Source of the DNA: Amphibalanus amphitrite
Lineage: Eukaryota > Arthropoda > Thecostraca > Balanomorpha > Balanidae
Direction of reading: 5' to 3'
Assembly (NCBI RefSeq): GCF_019059575.1
Contig: NW_024881979.1
Location: 62,001 to 126,000 of the forward strand
Length of the DNA stretch: 64,000 nucleotides
Positions within the stretch are counted from its first letter, which is position 1; every line of letters begins with the position of its first letter. Of the stretch, positions 1-11,519 are shown one piece after another. Under the pieces are notes generated by a model, which saw only the letters and a program-made list of their open reading frames with translations, made no database searches and was not told the origin of the DNA. Both the position numbers and the translations under genes were made by a program.

Positions 1-805
1 GCTTGGAATTTGATTGCGCTACGTGTCACGGTGCTTAGTGCTCACGCTGATAATGAAAAATTTTGTAATTCCGTTGCTGCTAAACTAGTCCAATTTTACC
101 CAAAAGTATGTACTGATACCCAAAAGCTTTGAAATTTTCAGGGAATGTGCCAAAAGGATGCCCTAGATGGTATTGACAAATCTGACGCCATTTTTAGATT
201 AAGGATAGGAGATTAAGGATAATATAATTCTCCTAGAAGGATCAGATATATTCAACCACTAGGTATATAAAACTCCAGTGTACCGAATCCTTTTTATTTT
301 TCGTGATCCGTCGCTTAACTATGCACTGTGACACGAAATGGGAAAGAAATTCGACTTGTAAATACCGTACTACAAGTATGAGAAATGACGAGGGATTGAA
401 TCGAGTGAGAGGGAGAAATAATTACAAGGATGGTTGGGAGTAAAATTTTGAGTATGGGCCTCTAAGATCTTTTCCAACGTCAGCTCTTCGCTACAAACTA
501 TGTATATCGATAGGACATTTGGTTATAAATTTGCGGACGCAGACCACTAAGGAACTGCCCTATCGTTTCTTTGTTTATACGCTAACGTAACTTGCATTTT
601 TTAGATTATTTTATTTAGATTTGCATTTTTTGTTTCAGTTTCAATAATTGCTTCGATCAGTTGTTTTCTCAATTATGGCAGGAGATGATTATTCATCAGT
701 GAGCACGTATTTGTACACAATTTTTGCTGATTTTGATATGAATTTATTGCAGGCTGGTACTGATAACGCTGCTGATGCGGCTAGCATATTCCTTCCACCC
801 CCTCC
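1..805. other. Unassigned AT-rich flank
   Basis: I see no convincing coding frame, RNA gene or terminal repeat here. The sequence is AT-rich and ends directly at the TTAA of the first inverted-repeat element. Confidence 0.5.
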
Positions 806-1709
806 TTAACCCTCGCCGGCACAGGCCATTTTGCGTCCCTCGACGGCACAAGGGGGGTGGGGTGGTACGACCCCCCCCCCTCGCGTTTGGCCCCTGATCG
901 GGCTAGAGCTTCGCGGAAAAAACGAGCGTGTTGCCCGTCACGAGAGGAAGCCGATGATACGCAATTTAAAGGTCCTAGGTCATCGGGTGACCTTCCAGGT
1001 CAGGTCAATGACCCGAAAACCGGGAAAATCGGGACCTGTTAGAAAGTCGTAAAATGTGGCTGCTATGTGGTTTTCCGGGGTGCTGATCACGAATATCGTG
1101 TTAGTGTTTATCAGAGATGATGTCTTTAAGCATTTAGACCAGGTCGGGTCAGGTCAGGTCAGGTCAACCGGTAGGGGTTGTGACGGGTATTCGTAATACG
1201 TGTCAACCGCCTCTGACAGCTTCGTACCATGTTACGAAGGCACCAAGACTACTTCGTAAATGTTCAAATGGTTGCTAAATTCAAATTCAGCTCCAAAAAC
1301 TCGCCTAGAAACATGTAAAACTCGAAAAAGTGAACCGAGGTCACCCGAGGTCACCAAAGGTCAATGACCTGACCTGACCTTCAGGTGACCTTGACTTCCA
1401 CCCTAATGTATGGGAGCAACGTCAAATCACATGTTTGAACGTTTGAAACCACGAAAAGCTTGCAAACGCGCGGCTAATGCGAGCCGACATACGCCGAATC
1501 GCGATTCCGGCCAAACATGGTCTCGGAAAAGAGGTCACAGGTCAAAGGTCATTTGGGTCAGGGTTATGAAATTTTCAGGGTATGTGTAACATTGATCAAT
1601 GCGAGGGTATTGAAAGTTTCGTCGCGATCGGCCGCCTTTTACGCGAGTTATTCGCGAAAAACCTTAGGGGGGGTTGCATCAACCCCCCCCCCGTGCCGGC
1701 GAGGGTTAA
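806..1709 (+). mobile_element. TTAA-flanked TIR element A (piggyBac-like MITE), AGGTCA-rich
   Basis: The element is bounded by TTAA at 806-809 and 1706-1709. Just inside are perfect 13-bp inverted repeats, CCCTCGCCGGCAC at 810-822 and its complement at 1693-1705. A TTAA duplication with termini starting CCC is typical of the piggyBac superfamily, so that family is inferred. No transposase remains. The interior carries a C-run and G-run near its ends and several AGGTC/AGGTCA direct repeats (1141-1166, 1335-1395, 1537-1562). A second copy lies in opposite orientation at 28.4-29.3 kb. Confidence 0.75.
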
Positions 1710-2365
1710 TCCCCCGGAGGCCTGCCTCGGGTAACCCAGTCATGGTTTTGCCAGTGATTTCCAGTGGTCAGCGGTTTCCAGTGGCTCGCCAGTGGTTTCC
1801 TGGCATTCCACTGATACCAATTCCGGTCCGAAGCCCAAGGGAACACACATACGGAACGGGCCTCCCGACCCAATCTTGTAACCAGTGGATTCTACCGGTT
1901 GTTTTGCTTTGAGCTGCTGCTGCGGCTAATTATTCCTACTGAAACAGCTCGCAGCTGTGACATTTTTCTCGTACATCTAAATCCATACGTGAGATGGACT
2001 TGCACTCTGTCTGCCGCAGCTCTGGATCGGAGAGGGGCGGCCGGTCAGAAAATCTCACATCCTGCCCACGGTCTCCATTGGATGTGCGCAAACATGACCG
2101 TCGGGACAGACTCCCTCCCCGCCTCGGTGGAACCAGCTGGGCGGGCGCCGGGCCGCGCGAAAGTCAACAGGCGCCCCGAGCGGACGTGCGCATCGGGTGG
2201 ACGGCCCCAGTAGAGGGGTGCCATGTCCGACGGAAGAGCAGGGAGGAGGGCTGTAGTGACCTTCGGCGGGACGGAGGTGGCTAGGCGCCCCATGCACAGC
2301 TCTTCCGGTGCCGGAAGAGGCGCCGCGGTCACGTATGTCACCCCGATCCTGGCCTCCGTTCCGGA
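1710..2365. other. Unassigned CpG-rich spacer with CCAGTGG short repeats
   Basis: No supported gene. At about 1737-1812 the motif TTCCAGTGG and variants recur several times as a short imperfect tandem repeat. From about 2000 onward the sequence becomes CpG-rich. Open frames on both strands here overlap each other and look like composition effects. Confidence 0.4.
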
Positions 2366-2556
2366 ACCACCAATCAACACGACACAGATGCTTATAAACC
2401 GCTGGGAAAGGAAGGGAGGGACCTTCTTTCGCTCAGGCAGTGGCCTCAACCAAGCAAGTGCACGGTATCCGCGCGGGTAGTGTTCTCTGCAGGCAGTCGT
2501 CGAGGTCTGCACTTGTGCCGAGCGATCCAGGTTTCAACGTCGGAGAAAAAGTGAGT
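2366..2556 (+). promoter_or_regulatory. Candidate TATA promoter, first exon and 5' splice site
   Basis: A CCAAT box (2370-2374) is followed by TATAAA (2393-2398), an initiator-like pyrimidine/TCAG stretch near 2420-2436 and a canonical 5' splice site, GTGAGT, at 2551, in a CpG-rich island. The order and spacing are plausible for an RNA polymerase II promoter with a short first exon. No ATG-initiated reading frame clearly follows, so it could drive a non-coding or broken transcript, or be chance. Confidence 0.3.
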
Positions 2557-3111
2557 CCGAAAGGCTGCCTGCCTTACGCCCATGGGCTAGAGGTCTGCGC
2601 GGCTGTATTTTCCACGGCCTAACCGCCGCACATCCATGGCTAGTTGTGAGTAGCCACTAGCCACTAGCCAGCCGTCAGCCGGCTGTGGGTATATTTTTAC
2701 AAAAGTTAACCAAATGGTATGCGTAAGAAGTTAAAAGCAAATAGATAGAAACACATGGGCCATGGCGATAGGCTGTATAGTTTCTCAAACTCGCGGTGCA
2801 GCATAAACTGAAATATCCATGAACTAAAAACAACCGATGATCACGATAAAATTCGACAAAGTTTGGGTACCTATTATTACGGCAATGTTTGCATGCCAAG
2901 AAAGACTAAAACTCACATATGCTTTGCAATACCTATGACCCGACCGACATGCATGATGGGTAGACAAACACCTCTGTGCCGGCACGCGCTTCAATGGCCC
3001 GTCCCTTTAATATTTTTCGCGGAACATATTGGAGTAGTTTGGTTATACAGATACTGCTCTCAAACTGGATCTTAAATATCCAAGCCAATGATACCACTCA
3101 TTACTTAGTGT
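2557..3111. other. Unassigned spacer
   Basis: Only a small CCACTAGCC-type tandem repeat (about 2655-2675) is evident. No coding support. Confidence 0.4.
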
Positions 3112-4042
3112 TTAACCCGGCAGTTGCTGGGGTATTTCGCCACCCACCGTTTGCTGGGGGGGGGGGGGGCGTTAAACGCCCCCAGCCGATAACTCGAGAA
3201 CCAATAAGCGCAGCGAAACGCACGAGGCGGCAAACGAAAGAGCGCGACGAAACGCTTCAGATGAGTACTTTAAAGTTGAATTTTGAGGTCACAGGTCAGG
3301 TCAAGGTCAGGTCAAACACCTGAAATCGGGCTTTCAGTAGCATGGACTTCAGGACTTCGCAATGGGCGCCTCTCGTCATAAACTCTGTCAAAACGGTGCA
3401 CAATCTATCATATAAGGCCTACAAGAGTGTCAGCTCCATGTAGGGGTCAGTCAAGCATAGGTCAGGGTCAAGGTCAGGTCAACCGGGCAGGCACATATCC
3501 CCGAAAATCAAAACTAATATTCGCAGCCTGTGACACATGTTTTAAGGTAATTTGGAGCGTAGAACACGATGGTGACATTCCTTTTCTCATATGTGTACGT
3601 ACGTGTTTGGCTCAAAAAGTTCAATATAAGAAATGCATGTATCATGGTCGTGAAGTAGTCACGAGAAATTGCCAAGATTCAGTTCAAGATTTTGGAAAAT
3701 GCGGAACAATAATCAATAATCGAAGATAGCCATTTGATTGCTCAAGGTATTGGCAGTCTAATGGCGTTTACGGCATGTCTGTATATCTATTCTGTGATTT
3801 TATATAATTTTTTGAACATATGCCGTGTTTGGTCGTAAACTCAGAAACCATGACGTCACTAAAACCTCGATATCTCAAAAATGTTCCGACCGATTTTTTT
3901 GAAACTTTGTCACAATAAACTTCAATCAATTCCCTACAGGTACCCAAAATTTGGCGCGCCTGCGGCGCGCCGTTTTTATGCTATGGCCCGGCGAAAAAAG
4001 TGGGGGCGTTTAACGCCCCCCCCCCAGCAACTCTCGGGTTAA
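3112..4042 (+). mobile_element. TTAA-flanked TIR element B
   Basis: TTAA occurs at 3112-3115 and 4039-4042. The inverted ends read CCCGGCAGTTGCTGGGG at the left and the near-complement of CCCGAGAGTTGCTGGGG at the right, with long G- and C-runs just inside around GCGTTTAACGC-type motifs. The interior has AGGTCA clusters at about 3288-3315 and 3447-3483. The last 150 bp, including the palindrome GGCGCGCCTGCGGCGCGCC, recur at 20,040-20,192. No coding capacity is seen. Confidence 0.7.
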
Positions 4043-4555
4043 GGTTGCCAGAGCAGATTGACGGAGATCCGAAATCCGAACGCACAACACGAGGGCCGGA
4101 GTCACTGAGTCACCCTTAAAATATGTGTCGCACATTTCCTAGTCTATATAGTTGGTCTTTGATGACCGGAGTTTGAACTTGACTTTTGCATGACCTTGTA
4201 TGCAATGCATCTTAGGCTTTGTTCAAAACTGTGATGCATTGAACGTAGCCTAAGAACGCGTTTTTTGCTAATAAAGCTCAGTCAATACTTCGCCAACTGT
4301 GCTCTGCAAGGCCGATAATGTAGAGATTTGCAGTTTTTACCCTTGACCTGATCTTCCTGATCTTGGACCTACTGATGCAATAAAATGTTCTAAAGGTATG
4401 TCTAGTTGAATACTTTTGATTGCCGTTTTCCGCGTCATTCTACGTTAATCGGTTCGAAAATTTGACGGGGGGGGGGGCACAACTGCCCCCCGTCTCCGCA
4501 GGTCGCGTATGGCTGAATAGCCCAGCGCACGGGCGCTGACTAAGAAGGGGGAGGG
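4043..4555. other. Unassigned spacer with a G-run
   Basis: Nothing coding is recognised. A run of G near 4468 next to a CCCCCC stretch resembles the termini of the TTAA elements, but no matching second end was found. Confidence 0.35.
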
Positions 4556-5102
4556 CGTTGTCATTAATTAATTATGACAGATGTAGTCGGTCAATCGGAG
4601 TGAGTCGGAAACAGTATGGCCGGCGATGTGGATGGCTAAGTGCCGTATTCATTTTATCGATCAAGGAAACAGGAGCACTGAAATCACACGGATCATGGTA
4701 CTTTACCTACTTGAACAAATGGAGGAGTCGACCGTGTGCATCCTTATGCATCCTTACAGTTGCATAAATGCATAAGGATGCAACTGTAATGGATCCTAAT
4801 GCATCCTTACAGTTGTGTTCTAAATAAATACGTTGTCATTAATTAATTATGACAGATGTAGTCGGTCAATCGGAGTGAGTCGGAAACAGTATGGCCGGCG
4901 ATGTGGATGGCTAAGTGCCGTATTCATTTTATCGATCAAGGAAACAGGAGCACTGAAATCACACGGATCATGGTACTTTACCTACTTGAACAAATGGAGG
5001 AGTCGACCGTGTGCATCCTTATGCATCCTTACAGTTGCATAAATGCATAAGGATGCAACTGTAATGGATCCTAATGCATCCTTACAGTTGTGTTCTAAAT
5101 AA
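4556..5102 (+). repeat. Two-copy 275-bp tandem duplication
   Basis: The segment starting CGTTGTCATTAATTAATTAT occurs at 4556 and again at 4831, exactly 275 bp apart, and the two copies look identical. Each copy ends with repeated inverted motifs around GCATCCTTA/TAAGGATGC that could fold into hairpins. The second copy is abutted by the first 5' end of the large array. The identical 69-codon frames in the two copies are by-products of the duplication. Confidence 0.85.
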
Positions 5103-5185
5103 CCGCAGGTTGTTTGAAAAGACAAACACTATTCGTTAGAATTGTGTTTTTCTATTGAAAAACAACCGGAGCGGTCGTTCTCCGG
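5100..5185 (+). repeat. Array unit U1: 5'-end fragment only
   Basis: This has the first 86 bp of the unit (through CTCCGG) and is cut by the next unit start at 5186. Confidence 0.85.
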
Positions 5186-5236
5186 TAACCGCAGGTTGTT
5201 TGAAAAGACAAACACTATTCGTTAGAATTGTGTTTT
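5186..5236 (+). repeat. Array unit U2: 51-bp 5'-end fragment
   Basis: This has the 5' start through GTGTTTTT, cut by the next unit start at 5237. With U1 and U3 it forms three consecutive starts within 138 bp. Confidence 0.85.
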
Positions 5237-7914
5237 TAACCGCAGGTTGTTTGAAAAGACAAACACTATTCGTTAGAATTGTGTTTTTCTATTGAAAAAC
5301 AACCGGAGCGGTCCTTCTCCGGGCTATGTTTTGCATGTCTGGCCGCGAATTGGGGCAACTTGGGTCAGGCCTAAACTTGTGGCTCGATTTTCTTAAAAAT
5401 TTCAGTGTATGGGCTCCCGCAGGCGATCTACCTGTTGGCACCGGTCGCTACTCGCTTAAAACCTCGTGGCACGTGGCACGTGCGATTCCATTTTCCCCAT
5501 GTTAAGTCAACGGGGTTTTGGACACTTTTTGCGCGATCGGGAATAGCGGAAAAACGAGCCAAGGAAGAGGTGGTTTTCTTCCCAGCATTTTATGGCAAAC
5601 ACGTTTGGGTACACGCTGGTGTGCGCCGTATACCCCTCAGAACTTCGTAACGTGTCTTTGCACGAGGTCAAAGTTGAATTTTTTTCGCTCCCCATGTTAA
5701 GTCAATGGGCGTTTTTGCAGAGACTTTTTCATTCGCTCATTGTACAAAATTATATGATACGATTTTGTTTAAACTTTCAGGACTTGTTGAGAAAAGACCA
5801 TAGAACATGTTGTTATGCTTCTTTAAGCTGTGCAAATTCGTTTGTTGTCTTTAGGCTTCTTTAAAAATGAAAAATTTTAACATGGAAAGTCAATGGGAGC
5901 GTCTTTGGTGCTTAATAACTTTGTACCTTGAAGACATATTCAAGTGAAAAGTTGATATTTTATACAACTTTTGATGCTCTTTCCAATGATATATACAACT
6001 TTATTGCACGTGGTGCCGTTTTTGAGAAATATAGTAAAAAAGCACGACATTACCGAGATTTGAGCTCAGACCTATATCGTTACGGTGTCAGGCGGACACG
6101 AGGACAGGTGGCGCCGCCGCCGCCCGCATAGCGGCGGGAATGTGAACTAACCTGTTTACCATCTATGGTATGGTACCATCGGGGGACCGGCCGCCGTCGG
6201 CACCATTTCGGGACTTTGCATCGCAATAAAAGGCTTATTTACAATTGAAAATGGACTAGCGAGAGTCGTTATGGAATCAGAATTTGATGCTGTACAAAAC
6301 TAGGCGCCTATTTTCATTGTGATGGCATCACAGACTACACCGCTAACCCCAATAAAGCAGATTTATGTCGCGTCATCGATGATTACATATAATGTTTCTT
6401 TGATATATATGTAGTCGGGTCTTTCAGCTGCGTTCCTCCCCTCCCTCGCCGCGCTGGCGGGTCGGCCATCCGCGCCCTGCCGCCCGCCGGCTGCTGGCCG
6501 GTCAGCTGGCCGGTCAGCTGGTCGCCCGCGGCTGTCGGTGCAGTGCGGGATGCCTACTTGCGGGGGGCCGTCGTGGCGGCGGCCCGGGTGGACTGGGCGA
6601 GCAGTGAGTTGGGGAGCGCTGCGCTGTCGGTGCTCTAGTTTGCATTGCGTTCGCATGATACGGCTTGAGCCAATACAGAGTGAACTGATTGAGCTGAGCA
6701 AGTCTTTATATACATTGAAAAGTAAAGCACTTTTTACTGCATCTACGGTGAGATGCTAGATAAAATTTATGGTCTACCTAATGGTACCCATTACTTAACA
6801 ATTAAGTGAATCATTTCGTCGCTAAACTCTCGTAAATTCGTATGTCCGCCTCACTATGGAGTTTGGACCGTAACGTATGGTCTTTGCTCAGACAGTATAC
6901 GAACAGGTGACGGGGATACCTCCCATAGAAGGATGCGACACGATTTTACTGCTAAATAGCGGCCGGCCGCCGTGGGGACGTTTTTGTACGACTTATATCT
7001 CGGCAACCACTGGGCTGATACACGTGCGGTTTTTTGTGTTGGGTAGCTTTTTTCCTTCTTTCACATAGTGTGCTACTCTCGATGCATATGGGTGACCCCT
7101 AACGCACGTTCCACGTGCAAAGCCAAGAGGTGCCTGTTTTGTAATAAGTGCAATAGCTCGCGGTAATTACTGGGCCGATTGCGCTAAAACTTGGCATGGA
7201 GGTAGACACATTCCAGGCGATGCATTTCCACGTGTCTTGGTAGGGGTGCAACTGCACGTGCGCACGGGCAGGGTGACGCTTCCAGATGTCGAGAACGGCT
7301 GGGCCGATTGTGATCAAACTTGGCACACCGCTAGAGGCTGGTAAGTAGGGTGCCGTGCACAAGTCAGATGGGACCCGCTATGCACGTGCGCACGTGCAGG
7401 CTGACGCTTCCAGATCTCAAGAACGGCTGGGCCGACTCTGCTGAAATTTGGCATACCGCTAGAGACTGGTTAGTAGGGTGCCGTACACAAGTCAGTTAGT
7501 ATGTATTTTCATGTGCCACGGTTGGGGTGCAGTTGCACCAGCGCACGTGTAGGGGTCGCTTCCAGATCTTGAAATTGACGGGGCTGATTGAGCTCCAATT
7601 TGGTACACCGCTAGAAACCGGCGAATAGAGTGCCGTGCACAAGTCAATTGGGGCCTAGGCTGCACGTGCGCACGTGCAGGGTGTCGCTTCCAGATCTCGA
7701 AAACGGCCGGGTCGATTGCACTCAAATTTGGCACACCGCTATAGACCGACGAATAGGGTGCCGTGCACGTCAGTCCGTAGCACACCGACTGCGGTCTGCA
7801 CGTGCAAGGCTCATCCTCTCGTTTGGTGGCGGGCGTTTTTGCTGCGTTTACAAAGGTGCTTGCTCAAACAACCTGCGGTCCCGCGATGCGGAGCCCGGCA
7901 TCGCAGATGCCGGG
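5237..7914 (+). repeat. Array unit U3: complete ends, carrying a 798-bp insertion
   Basis: It has both the 5' leader and the 3' hairpin CCCGGCATC-GCA-GATGCCGGG (7894-7914). The excess length over about 1.87 kb is accounted for by the insertion at 6078-6875. Confidence 0.85.
6078..6875. mobile_element. Non-autonomous TIR element nested in U3
   Basis: Comparison with the uninterrupted site in U5 (about 10,608-10,624) defines the insertion. Its ends are CGTTACGGT and ACCGTAACG, followed inward by GGCGGACA and TGTCCGCC, giving imperfect inverted ends. The flanks show TAT on both sides, so a 2-3 bp duplication is possible. The interior is GC-rich with CTGGCCGGTCAG-type repeats and no transposase. 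The superfamily is unassigned. Confidence 0.65.
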
Positions 7915-9817
7915 TAACCGCAGGTTGTTTGAAAAGACAAACACTATTCGTTAGAATTGTGTTTTTCTATTGAAAAACAACCGGAGCGGTCCTTCTCCGG
8001 GCTATGTTTTGCAAGTCTGGCAGCGAATTGGGGCAACTTGGTAGGGGCCTAGACGAATCGCTCGATTTCCGTAAAAAGTTCAGGGTATGGGCTCCCGGAG
8101 GCGATCTACCTGATGGCACCGGTCGCTACTCGCTTAAAACCTCGTGGCACGTGGCACGTGCGATTCCATTTTCCCCATGTTAAGTCAATGGGGTTTTGGA
8201 CACTTTTTGCGCGATCGCCAATAGCGGGAAAACGAGCCAAGGAAGAGGTGATTTTCTTCCACGCATTTTATGGCAAACACGTTCTGGTACACGCCAGTGT
8301 GCGCCGTATACCCCTCAGAATTTCGTAACGTGTCTTTGCACGAGGTCAAAGTTGAACTTTTTTCGCTCCCCATGTTAAGTCAATGGGCGTTTTTGCAGAG
8401 ACATTTTCATTCGTTCATTGTACAAAATTATATGATACGATTTTGACCAAACTTTCAATACTTATTCAGAATAGGCCGTAGTACATGCCGTTATGCTTCG
8501 TTAAGCTGTCAGAATTCGTTTGTTCTTTTTAAGCTCGTTTAAAAATGAAAAATTTTAACATGGGAAGTCAATGGGAGCGTCTTTGCTGCTTTATAACTTT
8601 TTACGTTAAAGATATGTTTAAGTCAAAAGTTGATATTTTATACAACTTTTGATGCTCTTTCCAATGATATATACAACTTTGTTGCACGTGGTGCCGTTTT
8701 TGAGAAATATAGTAAAAAAGCACGACATTACCGAGATTTGAGCTCAGACCTATATCGTTACGGTGTCAGGCGGACACGAGGACAGGTGGCGCCGCCGCCG
8801 CCCGCATAGCGGCGGGAATGTGAACTAACCTGTTTACCATCTATGGTATGGTACCATCGGGGGACCGGCCGCCGTCGGCACCATTTCGGGACTTTGCATC
8901 GCAATAAAAGGCTTATTTACAATTGAAAATGGACTAGCGAGAGTCGTTATGGAATCAGAATTTGATGCTCTACAAAACTAGGCTATTTTCATTGTGATGG
9001 CATCACAGACTACACCGCTAACCCCAATAAAGCAGATTTATGTCGTGTCATCGATGATTACATATAATGTTTCTTTGATATATACCTATGTAGTCGGGTC
9101 TTTCAGCTGCGTCCCTCCCCTCCCTCGCCGCGCCGGCGGGTCGGCCATCCGCGGCTTGCCGCCCGCCGGCTGCTGGCCGGTCAGCTGGCCGGTCAGCTGG
9201 TCGCCCGCGGCTGTCGGTGCAGTGCGGGATGCCTACTTGCGGGGGGGCCGTCGTGGCGGCGGCCCGGGTGGACTGGGCGAGCAGTGAGTTGGGGTGCGCT
9301 GCGCTGTCGGTGCTCTAGTTTGTATTGCGCTCGCATGATACGGCTTGAGCCAATACAGAGTGAACTGATTGAGCTGAGCAAGTCTTTATAAACATTGAAA
9401 AGTAAAGCACTTTTTACTGCATCTACGGTGAGATGCTAGATAAAATTTATGGTCTACCTAATGGTACCCATTACTTAACAATTAAGTGCTTTCGTCGCTA
9501 AACTCTCGTAAATTCGTATGTCCGCCTCACTATGGAGTTTGGACCGTAACGTATGGCCTTTGCTCAGACAGTATACGAACAGGTGACGGGGATACCTCCC
9601 ATAGAAGGATGCGACACGATTTTACTGCTAAATAGCGGCCGGCCGCCGTGGGGACGTTTTTGTACGACTTATATCTCGGCAACCACTGGGCTGATACACG
9701 TGCGGTTTTTTGTGTGGGGTAGCTTTTTTCCTTCTTTCACATAGTGTGCTACTCTCGATGCATATGGGTGACCCCTAACGCACGTTCCACGTGCAAAGCC
9801 AAGAGGTGCCTGTTTTG
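7915..9817 (+). repeat. Array unit U4: 3'-truncated, carrying the same insertion
   Basis: It starts at TAACCGCAGG and stops within the spacer before the E-box repeats, where the next unit begins (TTTTG then TAACC). Confidence 0.85.
8756..9551. mobile_element. Second copy of the nested TIR element, in U4
   Basis: It has the same insertion point, ends and interior as 6078-6875, with only small differences. The shared site shows that U3 and U4 derive from one already interrupted unit. Confidence 0.65.
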
Positions 9818-11519
9818 TAACCGCAGGTTGTTTGAAAAGACAAACACTATTCGTTAGAATTGTGTTTTTCTATTGAAAAACAACCGGAGCGGTCGTTCTC
9901 CGGGCTATGTTTTGCAAGTCTGGCCGCGAATCAGTACAAGTTGAGCCTCTCCTAAACGAATCGCTCAATCTTCGTAAAAAGTTCAGAGTATGGGCTCCCG
10001 GAGGCGATCTACCTGATGGCATCGGTCGCTACTCGCTTAATGTTAAGTCAACGGGGTTTTGGACACTTTTTGCGCGATCGCGAATGGCGGAAAAACGAGC
10101 CAAGGAAGAGGTGGTTTTCTTCCCAGCATTTTATGGCAAACACGTTTGGGTACACGCTAGTGTGCGCCGTATACCCCTCAGAACTTCGTAACGTGTCTTT
10201 GCACGAGGTCAAAGTTGAACTTTTTTCGCTCCCCATGTTAAGTCAATGGGCGTTTTTGCAGAGACTTTTTCATTCGCTCATTGTACAAAATTATATGATA
10301 CGATTTTGTTTAAACTTTCAGGACTTGTTGAGAAAAGACCATAGAACATGTTGTTATGCTTCTTTAAGCTGTGCAAATTCGTTTGTTGTCTTTAGGCTTC
10401 TTTAAAAATGAAAAATTTGAACATGGAAAGTCAATGGGAGCGTCTTTGTTGCTTAATAACTTTTTACAGTTGAGATATATTTAAGTGAAAAGTTGATAGG
10501 TTATACAACTTTTGATGCTCTTTCCAATGTTATATAGAACGTTATTGCACGTTGTGCCGTTTTTGAGGAATTTGGTAAAAAAGCACGACTTTACCGAGAT
10601 TTGAGCTCAGACCTATATATGGTCTTGGCTCAGACAGTATACGAACAGGTGACAGGGATACCTCCCATTGAAGGATGCGATTTAATACTAAACATTAGCA
10701 GCCGGCCGCCGTGGGGACGTTTTTGTACGACTTATATCTCCGCAGCCACTGGACCAATACACTTGCGGTCTTTTGTGTGGGGTAGCGTATACCCTTCTTA
10801 GAAGTATTTTACTATGGACGATGCATGCGGGTGACCCCCATTGCACGTGACACGTGTAAAACTGAGATGTGTCACTTTTGTTGTAATGACAGTAACACGG
10901 CAATGGCAGGGCTCATTGCGCTGAAACTTCACAAGGATGTAGGCACACACCGAACCATGCGTTTCCATGTGCTACGGTTGGGGTGCAACTGCACGTGCGC
11001 ACGTGCAGGGTGACTCTTCTAGATCTCGAGAACCGCCGGGCCGATTGAGTTCAAATTTGGTACACCGCTAGAGACCGGTTAGTAGGGTGCCTTGCACAGG
11101 TCAGCTGGGCCCCAGGTTGCACGTGCGCACGTGCAGGGTAACGCTTCCAGATCTCAGGAACGGCTTGGCCGATTGAATTCAAATTCGGCACACCTTTAGA
11201 GACCGGTTAGTAGGGTGCTGTGCACAAGTCAGCTAGTATGTATATTCATGTGTCACGGTTGGGGTGCAACTGCACGTGCGCACGTGTATGGGTCGTTTCA
11301 AGATCTTGAAAACGGCCGGGCCGATTGAGATCAAATTTCGTACACCGCTAGAGACCGGCGAATAGGGTCCACTGCACAAGTCAATTGGACACAGCTTGCA
11401 CGTGCGCACGTGCAGGGTGACGCTTCCAGATCTCGAAAATGGCCGGGCCGATTTTTACAAAGGTGCTTGCTCAAACAACCTGCGGTCCCGCGATGCGGAG
11501 CCCGGCATCGCAGATGCCG
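9818..11519 (+). repeat. Array unit U5: uninterrupted copy with internal deletions
   Basis: It lacks the nested element (CCTATATATGGTC is continuous near 10,611), lacks about 40 bp near 10,040 and is shortened near 11,450. It retains the 3' inverted motif and hairpin. Confidence 0.8.

Noticed and set aside
2045..2512. 155-codon minus-strand frame
   Set aside because: CpG-rich region with overlapping frames on both strands; no domain and no ATG context support.
4558..5042. Two identical 69-codon frames
   Set aside because: They are identical because the 275-bp segment is duplicated; no coding features.
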